Of a stretch of DNA of 64,000 nt, positions 1 to 8,820 are shown one piece after another. The translations under genes and the position numbers were made by a program. This stretch comes from LMUY01 sp965198895 (GTDB taxonomy: Bacteria; Pseudomonadota; Alphaproteobacteria; Acetobacterales; Acetobacteraceae): positions 2,604,001 to 2,668,000 of the forward strand of contig OZ240676.1 in assembly GCA_965198895.1 (NCBI GenBank), in the 5' to 3' direction. Position 1 is the stretch's first letter, and the number at the start of each line of letters is the position of its first letter. Under the pieces are notes generated by a model that worked only from the letters and a program-made list of their open reading frames with translations, was not told the DNA's origin and made no database searches.

Positions 1-852
1 GTGTTCGCGCTCGACGCGATCCGCGACGCCGGGCTCGAACCGGCGGCCGACATCACCGTGCAGACCGTCACCGAGGAGGAGTGCACCGGCAACGGCGCAC
101 TCTCCACCCTGGCCCGCGGCTACCGGGCCGAGGCCGTGCTGATCCCGGAACCGACCGCCGGCACCATCACCCGCGCGCATGTCGGCGTGATGTGGTTCCG
201 CCTACGCGTGCGCGGCGTTCCGGTGCACGTGGCGCAGGCACAATCCGGCACCAACGCGATCATGTCCGCGTTCCAATTGATCCAGGCGCTGCAGCACTAC
301 ACAGCAGGGCTGAACGAAGCCGCCCGGCAGGATGCGTGGTTCGGCCAGATCCCCGACCCGATCAAGTTCAACCCCGGCGTGATCCGTGGCGGCGACTGGG
401 GCAGCAGCACGCCAGCGTGGTGCGAGGTCGATTGCCGCATCGGCCTCCTCCCCGGCTCGAGCCTGGAGGACGCGCGTGCCGGCGTGCAGGCCTGTGTCGC
501 GGCCGCCGCGCGCGCCGATGGCTTCATGGCCAACAACCCGCCGGACATCATATGGAACGGCTTCCAGGCTGACGGCTACGTGCTCGACCCCGGCAGCGAG
601 GCCGAGCGCGTGCTGGCAGCAGCGCATGCCCAGGTGTTCGGCGCCGCAATGGAGGAGCGCCGCTCTACCGCCGTCAACGACACGCGTTTCTACGGCCTGT
701 ACCATCGCATGCCCGCGCTCTGCTACGGCCCGCGCGGCGAGAACCATCACGGCTTCGACGAGCGCGCCCACCTCCCCACGCTGCGGCAGATCACGCTGAG
801 CATCGCCTGTTTCGTGGCGGATTGGTGCGGCGTCCGAGAAGTCGGCTCCTAG
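1..852 (+). CDS. M20-family metallopeptidase (ArgE/DapE-like deacetylase), 5'-truncated by window edge
   Basis: About 283 C-terminal residues of a zinc-dependent M20 amidohydrolase of the acetylornithine deacetylase / succinyl-diaminopimelate desuccinylase type. The Glu-Glu pair in TVTEEECTGNGAL (residues 22-34 of the visible part) corresponds to the general base and a metal ligand. The dimerisation-domain histidine region (HVGVMWFRLRV to VPVHVAQAQ) and the C-terminal metal-binding histidine region (ENHHGFDERAHL) are present. The first metal-binding motif (HxD) should lie upstream of the window, so the GTG at base 1 is probably internal. Its stop overlaps the convergent livF-type gene by 4 bases. 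The substrate cannot be told from sequence; an N-acyl amino acid would fit the neighbouring amidase and transporter. Confidence 0.85.
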   Translation: MFALDAIRDAGLEPAADITVQTVTEEECTGNGALSTLARGYRAEAVLIPEPTAGTITRAHVGVMWFRLRVRGVPVHVAQAQSGTNAIMSAFQLIQALQHYTAGLNEAARQDAWFGQIPDPIKFNPGVIRGGDWGSSTPAWCEVDCRIGLLPGSSLEDARAGVQACVAAAARADGFMANNPPDIIWNGFQADGYVLDPGSEAERVLAAAHAQVFGAAMEERRSTAVNDTRFYGLYHRMPALCYGPRGENHHGFDERAHLPTLRQITLSIACFVADWCGVREVGS

Positions 853-1553
853 CCTCCGAGAAACGCGGCGCGGATCTCGTCGCTGGCGGCGAGGTCGCGT
901 GACGGCCCCTGCAGCGTCACGCGGCCGAGCTTCAGCACGATGGCGCGCGAGCACACTTGCAGTGCCTTCGCCGCGTTTTGCTCGGCGAGCAGCACGGACG
1001 TTCCGCCGGCGACGATCGCGGGGATACGCCCGAGCACCTGGTCCGTGAGCCGCGGCGACAGGCCGAGGGAAGGTTCGTCCAGCAGCAACAGCCGCGGCGC
1101 ATCCATCAGGGACCGTCCGATCGCCAGCATCTGCTGTTGCCCGCCCGATAATTGCCAGGCAGCGACCGTCTGGCGGTCGGCAAGGGCGGGAAACATCTCG
1201 AACATCGCGGCGAGGCGCTGCATTCGCACCGACGCACTACCCCAGCATGCGACGGACAAATTCTCCCGCACGGTCAGCCCTGGAAAACTGCGCCGTCCTT
1301 CCGGGCAATAGCCGATGCCGAGCCGGGCGCGCCGATCCGCCCGCATTTTGCCGAGCACCTGGCCATCGAAGACGATGCGGCCGGCGTAGGGGCGCTGCAA
1401 TCCGATGATCGCCTTCATCAGCGTGGATTTGCCGGCGCCATTCGCACCAAGCACGGCAACCGCGTCGTTCGCCGCCACTTCGATCGTCACGCCGTGCAAC
1501 GCCGGGGCCGTGCCATAGCTCACCTCCAGCGCCTCCACGGACAACAGCGTCAT
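849..1553 (-). CDS. Branched-chain amino acid-type ABC transporter ATP-binding protein (LivF-like)
   Basis: A 234-residue cytoplasmic ATPase that powers uptake through the LivH/LivM-type permeases encoded just upstream. Walker A is GANGAGKST (about residues 35-43), the ABC signature is LSGGQQQ, Walker B is LLLLDEPSLGL, and the switch histidine of most ABC ATPases is replaced by glutamine in LLAEQNA, as is normal for LivF. The length fits the family. The ATG overlaps the stop of the upstream LivM-LivG gene by 4 bases, so it is the last gene of a translationally coupled operon. The substrate class may be amides, amino acids or urea derivatives. LivF family is certain; the substrate is not. Confidence 0.92.
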   Translation of the reverse strand: MTLLSVEALEVSYGTAPALHGVTIEVAANDAVAVLGANGAGKSTLMKAIIGLQRPYAGRIVFDGQVLGKMRADRRARLGIGYCPEGRRSFPGLTVRENLSVACWGSASVRMQRLAAMFEMFPALADRQTVAAWQLSGGQQQMLAIGRSLMDAPRLLLLDEPSLGLSPRLTDQVLGRIPAIVAGGTSVLLAEQNAAKALQVCSRAIVLKLGRVTLQGPSRDLAASDEIRAAFLGG

Positions 1554-3289
1554 GCCGGCAGACCGAGATACGCCTCGATCACGCCGGGGTCGGCTTGCAC
1601 GGCCTGCGGGGTTCCGGCGGCGATGAGGCGACCGTGGTCCAGGCAGATCATGCGGTCCACTAGCGGCACCAGGAACGGCATGTTGTGTTCGATCACCAGC
1701 AGCGCCACGCCCTCCGCCGTGATTTGGCGCAAGCGTGCGGCCAGATCCGCCTGCTCGGTCTCGTTCAGCCCGGCCGCCGGCTCGTCCAACAGCAGCAGGC
1801 GCGGCCCCGTGGCCAGTGCGCGCGCGATTTCAACCCGGCGGGCGACGCCAGGCGGCAATGCGCCCGCGAGCACCTCCGCGTACTCCGCAGCGCCTAGCCG
1901 CTCGAGTAACGTCATGGCCTCGCCTCTTGCCCGGGCATGCCTAATCCCGATCCCTGCGGCATGGCGCGCCACGGCGACGTTGGCGAGGGCGGAGAGGCCG
2001 GGAGCCAACGCGCTGATCTGGAATGTCCGCGCGAGACCGAGCCGGGCGATGCGGTGGGGCGCCCGCCCGCCGATCTCGTGACCGGCGAACCGGATGCGGC
2101 CAGCATCCGGCGGGAAGACACCGCTGACGGCGTTCAACAGCGTCGTCTTGCCCGAGCCATTGGGCCCGATCAGTCCCAGCAGTTCCCCGGCCGAGATTTG
2201 GAGTGAGACATCGTCCAGCGCACGCACCCCGCCGAAGCGGCGGCGCAGTCCAGTGATCTCCAGCAGGATTCCTTCAGTCGGCGCGGCGAACCGGACGGGG
2301 ATCGGTGCTGGAAGCGGCCGCGGCGGTGCCACCCACATCCGGGCGAGCAGGCGCTCGGTGGCTTCGATCAAGCCGCCGGGGAGGGCGACCACGACGAGCA
2401 ACAGCACGCAGCCGAACGCGAGCATGTAGTCGTCGCGCAGGAAGCGCACCCACTCCGGCAGTTCAATAATCAGGACTGCCCCCGCGATCGCGCCGGCCAC
2501 GCGCAGGCGGCTACCGACGACCGCGATCGTCAGGCACGTGACCATGATGGGGAAGCCGAGCACATCGGGCGACAGCACCCCGACTTCGTGCACATACAGC
2601 GAGCCGGCCAACCCGGCATAGGCGGCGCTCAGCAGGAAAGCCGCCAGCCGCAACGCCCCCGTGTCGATCCCGATCGCGCGCGCAGCGTCCGGGTGGGTGC
2701 GCATGACGGTATAGGCGTCACCTAAGCGGCCGCGTCCGATCTGCCAGGCGAGCACCGCTCCCAAGGCCACCAGCACCCACACGAAGCAAAGCGCCGCAGG
2801 CCGGCCCGGCATCGCGCGGCCGAACAAGGCCAGTGGCGGTATTGCGCCGATCCCGTTGGCGCCGCCGGTGACGCTCTGCCACTGCGTTGCCACCAGCAAT
2901 GCGATCTGCCCGATCAGCAGTGTCGCCAAAGCAAAGTAGTGGGTCTGCAGCCGCAGCACGGGGATCGACACGATGAGCGCGAGCAAGACGGGCACGCCGA
3001 CGCTGAACGGCAAGGCGGCATCGAACGGAACGCCGTAGCGCGTGGCCAGGATGCCGGAGACGTAGGCCCCGATGCCCATGAAGGTGCCCTGCGCCAACGA
3101 CAGCGCGCCCGCGAGGCCGAAGATGAAGTTGTAGCCCGTGGCCAGCAATGCGTAGATCCCGGCCACCGTCAGCACGCGAACGGCGTAGCCCGATTGGTGC
3201 GGCAGGACGAGCACGACATAGGCGAGTGCCAGCAGCCCCAGCGGCAGGGCCATCCCGCCGCTTGCCAGCCGGGTTTGCCAACGCGTCAT
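1550..3289 (-). CDS. LivM-LivG fusion: ABC permease with C-terminal ATPase domain
   Basis: A 579-residue fusion of two usually separate subunits of a HAAT-type importer. Residues 1 to about 320 are a LivM-type permease with multiple hydrophobic segments and the conserved GYNFIFGLAGALSLAQGTFMGIGAY region. Residues about 340-579 are a LivG-type ATPase with Walker A GPNGSGKTT (about 375-383) and Walker B LLLLDEPAAGLN. The expected LSYGQ-like signature reads ALPPGVARRVEIARAL, a clear divergence in the ATPase signature. The downstream switch region keeps VIEHNM. The gene overlaps its neighbours by 4 bases on both sides. LivMG fusions occur in Proteobacteria, so the fusion itself is probably functional; the odd signature motif is worth checking. 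Confidence 0.9.
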   Translation of the reverse strand: MTRWQTRLASGGMALPLGLLALAYVVLVLPHQSGYAVRVLTVAGIYALLATGYNFIFGLAGALSLAQGTFMGIGAYVSGILATRYGVPFDAALPFSVGVPVLLALIVSIPVLRLQTHYFALATLLIGQIALLVATQWQSVTGGANGIGAIPPLALFGRAMPGRPAALCFVWVLVALGAVLAWQIGRGRLGDAYTVMRTHPDAARAIGIDTGALRLAAFLLSAAYAGLAGSLYVHEVGVLSPDVLGFPIMVTCLTIAVVGSRLRVAGAIAGAVLIIELPEWVRFLRDDYMLAFGCVLLLVVVALPGGLIEATERLLARMWVAPPRPLPAPIPVRFAAPTEGILLEITGLRRRFGGVRALDDVSLQISAGELLGLIGPNGSGKTTLLNAVSGVFPPDAGRIRFAGHEIGGRAPHRIARLGLARTFQISALAPGLSALANVAVARHAAGIGIRHARARGEAMTLLERLGAAEYAEVLAGALPPGVARRVEIARALATGPRLLLLDEPAAGLNETEQADLAARLRQITAEGVALLVIEHNMPFLVPLVDRMICLDHGRLIAAGTPQAVQADPGVIEAYLGLPA

Positions 3290-4182
3290 GGCCGCGCGCC
3301 CACCGCCTCGCCGAACAAGCCGCTGGGGCGAACGAGCAGGATCACCAGCGCGGCGATGTCCAGCATGATCGACGACGTGGTTTGCGAGAACAGCGTGTCG
3401 GGCAAGCCGTTCAGCACGGGCACCAACAGCGGCAAGCTCGGATACAGCACTTCGAATGCCGCGATCAGCAGTGCCCCGGCGACGGCCCCCGGGATACTGC
3501 CCCAGCCCCCGATGACCACGGCGATATAGGCCTTGAGGATGTAGTCGGACCCGGCCACCGGCGTCACGAAGAACGCGTTGGACAGTAGCAGCCCCGCCGC
3601 ACCGGCGAGGGCGGCGCCGGCCGCGAACGTGCCGACCACCATCGCGTCCACCCGGATGCCGATCGCCATCGCCATCTCGCGGTCCTGTGCCGTCGCGCGC
3701 AGGCGTCGGCCGGTCTGGGTGTGCGCGAACAGCACGTGCAGGCCGATGATGAGGAGTGCTGCGACGCCAATGATGGCGAGCGACTGCACGCTCGCCTCCA
3801 CCCCGGCGAAGCGCACCCGGCCCGTCCCGAGCAAGGGCGGTGACGCCAACGGCTCGGCCCCGAACAGGCGCCGGGCAGCGTTCTGCAGGATGATCCCGAC
3901 CGCGATCGTGCTGATGAACACCGATTCCGGTGGGCGGGTCCGCAGCGGCATGTAGGCAACCAGGGCAACGACGCTGCCGATCGCCGCCATGACCAGCAAC
4001 AGCAACGGCAACAGCACGAGCCCGGGAACATGCAGTTCGTTGCCGAGCAGCACGGCGATGAAGCCCCCCACCATCACGAGGTCACCCTGGGCGAAATTAA
4101 CGGCGCCAGTCGCGTTCAGGATCAAGACGAAGCCAAGGGCCACCAGTGCGTAGGCGGCCCCTAAGGACAGCACTTGCAACAA
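3286..4182 (-). CDS. Branched-chain amino acid-type ABC transporter permease (LivH-like)
   Basis: A 298-residue inner-membrane permease with about eight hydrophobic segments and the LivH hallmark GAVNFAQGDLVMVGGF near the N terminus. The family also shows a conserved C-terminal GGWGSIPGAVAGALL loop, present here. It pairs with the LivM part of the downstream fusion to form the channel. The reading frame opens with TTG at 4182, with an alternative GTG two codons later at 4176; no ATG lies near the conserved N terminus. It starts 8 bases after the stop of the binding-protein gene and overlaps the LivM-LivG gene by 4 bases. Confidence 0.9.
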   Translation of the reverse strand: MLQVLSLGAAYALVALGFVLILNATGAVNFAQGDLVMVGGFIAVLLGNELHVPGLVLLPLLLLVMAAIGSVVALVAYMPLRTRPPESVFISTIAVGIILQNAARRLFGAEPLASPPLLGTGRVRFAGVEASVQSLAIIGVAALLIIGLHVLFAHTQTGRRLRATAQDREMAMAIGIRVDAMVVGTFAAGAALAGAAGLLLSNAFFVTPVAGSDYILKAYIAVVIGGWGSIPGAVAGALLIAAFEVLYPSLPLLVPVLNGLPDTLFSQTTSSIMLDIAALVILLVRPSGLFGEAVGARP

Positions 4183-4190
4183 AAGCTGGG

Positions 4191-5318
4191 TCAGGGCGCG
4201 TCGGCGGGAAAGTCGTAGTGCTTGGCCACCCTCGGCGTGCGCGATGTGCCGTCGAAGCAGATGATAACGGCGGAGTGCGCCATGTTGCCGCGGCCATCCG
4301 ACTTATAGGTCATGGCGAGGCCCGGATAGCTCTCCGTCGACAGCGCCTTGGTGACCGCTGCCGCATCGGTGGCGCCGTGGGCCACGGCGTCCAGCACCAT
4401 CATCGTCGCATCGTACTGGCCGAGCGCGAAACCGTCGGGATCCGCGCCGAAGGCGGCACGGTAGCGATCGAGGAAGCTTTTCATGGGCACGGTCTCGGCC
4501 GAAACCGGGGAGGAGCCGGTCTCCGCACACACGCCCTTGAGCTCCGACGGTTCGAGCAACGCCACGGTCGCGGGCTCTGCCAGGCCCGACCCGGCCACGA
4601 TCGGCAAACCGAAATCCATCGCCGCCGCCGCCTTGAGCAGCAGCGCCGTCGGTCCGGCGTGCAACTGCAGCAGCAGCGAATCCGCGCCGGCCGCCCGCGC
4701 CTTCGCCAGCACCGGCTGCATGTCCTTCACCGACACGTCGAGTGCGTCCTGATAGACCGGCGTGATCCCGGCCGCCGCAAGCGCCTTCACGATCTCGGCC
4801 TGCCCGCTCTGCCCATAGGCGGTGGTCTGGGCGATGATCGCGGGCTTCTTGATGTGGTAAGTGTCGATCGCGTAGCGCACCTGCGCGCCCTTCACGACGC
4901 TGTCGGCCGGGAAGAACCGGAACACGTAGGGGTTGCCTTTGCGGGTGATGTCGGCAGTGCCCGAAATCGTGACCAGCGGGACTTTCTGGTCCAGCGCGAT
5001 CGGCATCATCGCCAGCATCTGCGTGCCGAGCATGGACGCCACCACAGCGGTCGCCGTGTCGTCCGAAAGCGCCCGTTCCAGCGCGTTCACCGCGGCCTCC
5101 GGTGAAGTGCCGGTGTCGGTGACGGCGAAGCGCGGCTGGACACCGGCAGGCGGGTTGCGCAAGGCCAGCAGCGCGCCATTGCGTTGGCTGGTACCCTCGG
5201 CGGCCAGGAACCCGGTGGTCGGCACCAGCACGGGAATATCGGGTGTGGTGGCGGCCCGGGCAGCAAGTGGCAGCGTGAGAAGAGCCACCGCGAGAGGCAG
5301 GCGAAGACGGATCGTCAT
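4191..5318 (-). CDS. ABC transporter substrate-binding protein (LivJ/LivK-like, periplasmic)
   Basis: A 375-residue type I periplasmic binding protein. The N terminus MTIRLRLPLAVALLTLPLAARAA is a Sec signal peptide with an ARA cleavage site. The mature part carries the family pattern of a short first strand (DIPVLVPTTG), a middle region with SGTADITRKGNPYVFRFFP, and TAYGQSG before the second lobe. It delivers ligand to the LivH/LivM-LivG/LivF complex encoded next to it. It overlaps the upstream NIPSNAP gene by 4 bases. Co-transcription with an amidase suggests an amide, nitrile-derived or peptide-like ligand, but that is inference from context. Confidence 0.9.
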   Translation of the reverse strand: MTIRLRLPLAVALLTLPLAARAATTPDIPVLVPTTGFLAAEGTSQRNGALLALRNPPAGVQPRFAVTDTGTSPEAAVNALERALSDDTATAVVASMLGTQMLAMMPIALDQKVPLVTISGTADITRKGNPYVFRFFPADSVVKGAQVRYAIDTYHIKKPAIIAQTTAYGQSGQAEIVKALAAAGITPVYQDALDVSVKDMQPVLAKARAAGADSLLLQLHAGPTALLLKAAAAMDFGLPIVAGSGLAEPATVALLEPSELKGVCAETGSSPVSAETVPMKSFLDRYRAAFGADPDGFALGQYDATMMVLDAVAHGATDAAAVTKALSTESYPGLAMTYKSDGRGNMAHSAVIICFDGTSRTPRVAKHYDFPADAP

Positions 5319-5629
5319 TGCATGGGCGAGAAGGCGGTGGGGCGTAGGATGCGGCTACGCATGGACTGCACGAAGCCGGACGTGCGTTCGCGGAAGGCTT
5401 GCCATTTCGGGTCCGCGTCCATCGCGGCCCGGCGGCGTTCGCGGTCGCCCATGTCGTCGTAGCGCCACATGTGCACGACCTCGTTCACCACGCCGGCATC
5501 GGTGGTGAACCAGCCGACCAGGTGGCCGAGATGGCTCACCTGCAGCGCCATGCCCTCGGCGACATAGATCGCGAGGTATTCCTTCACGTGCGCCGGATGG
5601 ATGGCGTAGGTACGTTCGTCCAGGATCAT
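5315..5629 (-). CDS. NIPSNAP-family small protein
   Basis: A 104-residue protein starting MILDERTYAIHPAHVKEYL, the typical opening of the NIPSNAP ferredoxin-like dimeric alpha-beta barrel family, with the conserved VVNEVVHMWRYDDMGDRERRRAAM stretch in the middle. Family members are often found beside amidases, hydrolases and transporters in alphaproteobacterial catabolic operons; their biochemical role is generally unclear. Here the gene lies between the amidase and the binding protein, 34 bases after the amidase stop and overlapping the binding-protein start by 4 bases. No signal peptide or membrane segment is visible. Confidence 0.85.
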   Translation of the reverse strand: MILDERTYAIHPAHVKEYLAIYVAEGMALQVSHLGHLVGWFTTDAGVVNEVVHMWRYDDMGDRERRRAAMDADPKWQAFRERTSGFVQSMRSRILRPTAFSPMQ

Positions 5630-5663
5630 GCCGCCTTATATCAGGTGATCCACCGCGCGTCCC

Positions 5664-7100
5664 TCAACCTTCCAGCGGGCACCTTACAGCGGGCCTGGCT
5701 TGCGCCCAGGGCCGAGCTTCCTCCAGGATCGCCCCCAGCCGCAGCAGGTCCACATCCGCCCCCCAGCGCCCGACCAGTTGCACGGATGTCGGCAACCCGG
5801 CGGCGTCGAAGCCGGAGGGGATGCTCAGCGCCGGGTGGCCCGTCAGGTTGAACGGATACACGTAGCTGCTCCAACCCTGCCGGGTGATGCCGCAGCGCTC
5901 GCCGTCGATCTCCACCTCGTCGTGCGCGGCGTCGAAATCGGCGGGCAGCGCGGTGCGCGACAACGTCGGGCTGACCAGCACGTCGAATTGCTCGAACAGC
6001 CCCTGGATGCTGCGGAACAGGCGGGTGCGGGCATACTGGCCCTCGCGGAATTCGCGCATGCTGAACTGGCCGCCACGCTCCATGAAGGCGAGCAGAGTGG
6101 GGTCCATCTGGTTGCCCCACTGCGCGAGGTGGCGCTGCATGGCCACGTAGAAATTGCCCTGGTACATGATCCGGCCCGGCAGCTCGATCCAGTCCACATC
6201 GCCGCCTGCCACGTCCGCCTCCGCTCCCAGATCCGTCAGCACGGCGATCGAGGCACGCGTGTTCTCAGTCATCTCCGCCTGCACGCGCGGGTTGGCCATC
6301 CGCTCGATCACGCCGATGCGCAGCCCGCTCAGATCGCGCCCGATCAGCCCCGCCGACATAGGCGCGTCCGAAGTGCGTCCCAGCGTCCAAGGGTCCGACC
6401 CATCCGGCCCCACCATCGCCGCCCGCATCAGCGCCGCATCCGTCACGCTGCGCGTCATCGGACCGGCATAGGTGTAGTTGCCGAACGCATCCGTCGCCTG
6501 CTGCCACGGGATCGAGCCGAGCGTCGGCTTTAGCCCCACGATGCCGCAGCACGCCGCCGGAATGCGGATCGACCCGGCGCCATCCGTCCCCACCGCCAGC
6601 GGCCCGATGCCGCTCGCCACCGCCGCGGCGGCACCGCCGCTGGAGCCGCCGGTGGTGCGCGACAGGTCCCACGGGTTGCGCGTGGTGCCGAAACTGGGGC
6701 CGTCGGTCAGCCCCTTGTGGCCGAACTCCGGCAGTCGGGTCTTGGCGAACACGATCGCACCCGCGGCCCGCAGCCGGGCCACCGTCACGTCGTCCTTCGC
6801 GGCCATGTTGTCGTCGAAGATGGCGGAGCCGTGCGTGGTGTTCACGCCGCCCACATCCACCTGGTCCTTGATGCTGACGGGCACGCCGTGCAGCGGGCCC
6901 ACCGGCTTGCTCTGCTCGGCCGCCCGCGCCGCCGCCATGGCGCTTTCCTCCAGCAGCGTCACGAACGGATTGAGCACCGGTTGCGCCTCGCGGGCTTTCG
7001 CCAACACCGCTTCCATCAGCGTCACGGGCGACAGTTTGCCCGCGCGGATCAGCGCCGCGGCCCGCGCGGCGGTGGTGAACAAAAGCTCGTCGTCGGCCAT
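5664..7100 (-). CDS. Amidase (amidase signature family)
   Basis: A 478-residue amidase signature enzyme that hydrolyses a carboxamide to acid plus ammonia or amine. The Ser-cisSer-Lys triad is visible: Lys78 in VSIKDQVDVGG, the GGSSGG block with Ser153/Ser154, and the nucleophile Ser177 in GTDGAGSIRIP. Length and motif order match the family. No signal peptide is seen, so it should act in the cytoplasm on an imported substrate. It is the first gene of the minus-strand operon that continues into NIPSNAP and the Liv-type importer, and is divergent from the family 5 binding-protein gene. GatA of tRNA amidation is unlikely because no gatB/gatC lies near it. Confidence 0.92.
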   Translation of the reverse strand: MADDELLFTTAARAAALIRAGKLSPVTLMEAVLAKAREAQPVLNPFVTLLEESAMAAARAAEQSKPVGPLHGVPVSIKDQVDVGGVNTTHGSAIFDDNMAAKDDVTVARLRAAGAIVFAKTRLPEFGHKGLTDGPSFGTTRNPWDLSRTTGGSSGGAAAAVASGIGPLAVGTDGAGSIRIPAACCGIVGLKPTLGSIPWQQATDAFGNYTYAGPMTRSVTDAALMRAAMVGPDGSDPWTLGRTSDAPMSAGLIGRDLSGLRIGVIERMANPRVQAEMTENTRASIAVLTDLGAEADVAGGDVDWIELPGRIMYQGNFYVAMQRHLAQWGNQMDPTLLAFMERGGQFSMREFREGQYARTRLFRSIQGLFEQFDVLVSPTLSRTALPADFDAAHDEVEIDGERCGITRQGWSSYVYPFNLTGHPALSIPSGFDAAGLPTSVQLVGRWGADVDLLRLGAILEEARPWAQARPAVRCPLEG

Positions 7101-7237
7101 GATCGGTTCGCCCTTTTGCCGCTGCCCTGCGGAAATGCGTTGTCAGCGCGGATATCGGATATATCATCGCGCCACCGGCGCGGCTTGCATCATCGCGCCA
7201 CCCTGGCGCCGGGGGCAAGCCACCGAGGAGTAGTCGC
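7101..7237. promoter_or_regulatory. Divergent promoter region with a 14-base direct repeat
   Basis: A 137-base space between the divergent amidase operon and the binding-protein gene must hold both promoters. It contains two exact copies of ATCATCGCGCCACC at 7163-7176 and 7189-7202, 26 bases apart, next to an AT-richer GGATATCGGATATATC stretch at about 7150-7165. Spacing of two and a half helical turns is compatible with a dimeric regulator or with a chance duplication. A GAGGAG ribosome-binding site sits at about 7225-7231 before the ATG at 7238. No operator of a known regulator was recognised. Confidence 0.4.
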
Positions 7238-8818
7238 ATGACCGCCTTCACCATCACCAAACGTGGCCTTTTGCTCAGCGGCGCGGGCGCGATGGCGGCG
7301 GGGCTGCTGCCCGGCGCCGTGCATGCGGCCGACAAGCCGCTCACCGTCGTGCTGGAGTCCGAAGCGACCATCCTCGACCCGCACATGACCACCGCCGCCA
7401 TCACCCGCACGTTCGGCTACCACGTGTGGGACACGCTGTTCGCAATGGACACGGCCGGCAACTACCAGCCGCAAATGGTCGACCACCACGAAGTGTCGGG
7501 CGACCAACTGACATGGCATTTCACCCTGCGCGACGGACTGAAATTCCACGACGGTGCGCCCGTCACGGGGGCCGATTGCGTCGCCTCGTTGCAGCGCTGG
7601 GCGCCGCTCGACAGCCTCGGCCGGATGATGCTGACGGCTGGCGCCACGATGGCGCCCGATGGGGCGAACGCGTTCACCATCACGCTCAAGCAGCCGTTTC
7701 CGCTCATGCTCTCGGTGCTCGGCAAGCCGAACGCGCCGGGGCCGTTCATCATGCCGGCGCGCATTCTCCAGGGCATCGGCACCGGGCGGATCAAGGACAT
7801 CGTCGGCTCCGGCCCGTTCTCGTTCCCACCCGACCAGTGGCGGCCCGGCGACAGCATGGTGCTGAAGCGCTTCGCCGACTACGTGCCCCGCAAGGAGCCG
7901 GCGGATTTCATGGCCGGCGGCAAGGTCGTCCATGTCGACCAGGTGGTCCTGCGGACGATCCCGGACGACGCGACCGGCGCCACCGCCCTCGTGGCCGGCG
8001 AGATCGACTACATGCAATACCTGCCGTTCGACTGGCTGAACCGGTTGTCCAAGACGCCGAACGTCAAGTTGATGGACCTGAAGGGCCTGGACATGTTCCA
8101 GGGCAATTTCCGCTTCAACGACGCGAGCGGCCCGTTCGCCGACCCGGCAGTTCGTTCGGTGATTTGGAAGCTGGTGAACCAAAAGGAGATGCTGGAGGCC
8201 GCCGGCATCGCGCCGCAATACCGCGTGGACGATTGCACCTCGTTCTTCATGTGCGGCGCGCCGCTGTCAACGGACGCCGGGTCGGGGGTCGCGAAGTTCG
8301 ACGTGGCGGCGGCGAAGGCGGAGCTCGCGCGCACCAGCTACAAGGGCGAGCCGGTGATCATGCTGGAGGTCCAAGGCTCGATCCAGACCGCGGCGGGCAA
8401 CGTGCTCGCGCAATACATGAAGCAGATCGGCTTCACCGTGGAGGAACAGGTGATGGATTGGGGCACCGTGCTCGCACGCCGGGCCAAGAAGGACGGCTGG
8501 AGCATGTTCCCGGTCTATTCCAACGGCATCGACATGGCGTCGCCGCTGACGCATTTCTACATCTCCAACAACTGCGCGGATTACCCGGGTTGGAGCTGCA
8601 GCGCCACGATGACAAAGCTGCTGGCCGATTTCGCCGCCGCCCCGGACGAGGCCGCGCGCAAGACGATCGCCGCCAGCATCCAGGTGGAAGCGTATAAGCA
8701 GACGCCGTCCATCATGTGGGGCCAGTTCTCCCGCCCGGCCGGATATCGCACCCGGCTGAAGGATTTGATCCAGTCCAGCTTTCCGATTTTCTGGAACGTC
8801 CAATTAGTCGCGGCCTAA
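7238..8818 (+). CDS. ABC transporter substrate-binding protein, family 5 (peptide/opine type)
   Basis: A 526-residue extracytoplasmic binding protein of the DppA/OppA family. The N terminus carries KRGLLLSGAGAMAAGLLPGAVHA, a signal peptide with a Tat-like K-R pair and an AHA-type cleavage site. The family pattern follows: ILDPHMTTAAITRTFGYHVWDTLF, then WHFTLRDGLKFHDGAPVTGADCVASL. No permease or ATPase gene is adjacent, so the transporter partners are elsewhere. The next gene, a penicillin acylase homologue, starts 2 bases after this stop, so both are probably co-expressed. A similar paralogue lies at 33848-35431. The ligand is unknown. Confidence 0.9.
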   Translation: MTAFTITKRGLLLSGAGAMAAGLLPGAVHAADKPLTVVLESEATILDPHMTTAAITRTFGYHVWDTLFAMDTAGNYQPQMVDHHEVSGDQLTWHFTLRDGLKFHDGAPVTGADCVASLQRWAPLDSLGRMMLTAGATMAPDGANAFTITLKQPFPLMLSVLGKPNAPGPFIMPARILQGIGTGRIKDIVGSGPFSFPPDQWRPGDSMVLKRFADYVPRKEPADFMAGGKVVHVDQVVLRTIPDDATGATALVAGEIDYMQYLPFDWLNRLSKTPNVKLMDLKGLDMFQGNFRFNDASGPFADPAVRSVIWKLVNQKEMLEAAGIAPQYRVDDCTSFFMCGAPLSTDAGSGVAKFDVAAAKAELARTSYKGEPVIMLEVQGSIQTAAGNVLAQYMKQIGFTVEEQVMDWGTVLARRAKKDGWSMFPVYSNGIDMASPLTHFYISNNCADYPGWSCSATMTKLLADFAAAPDEAARKTIAASIQVEAYKQTPSIMWGQFSRPAGYRTRLKDLIQSSFPIFWNVQLVAA

Positions 8819-8820
8819 GC

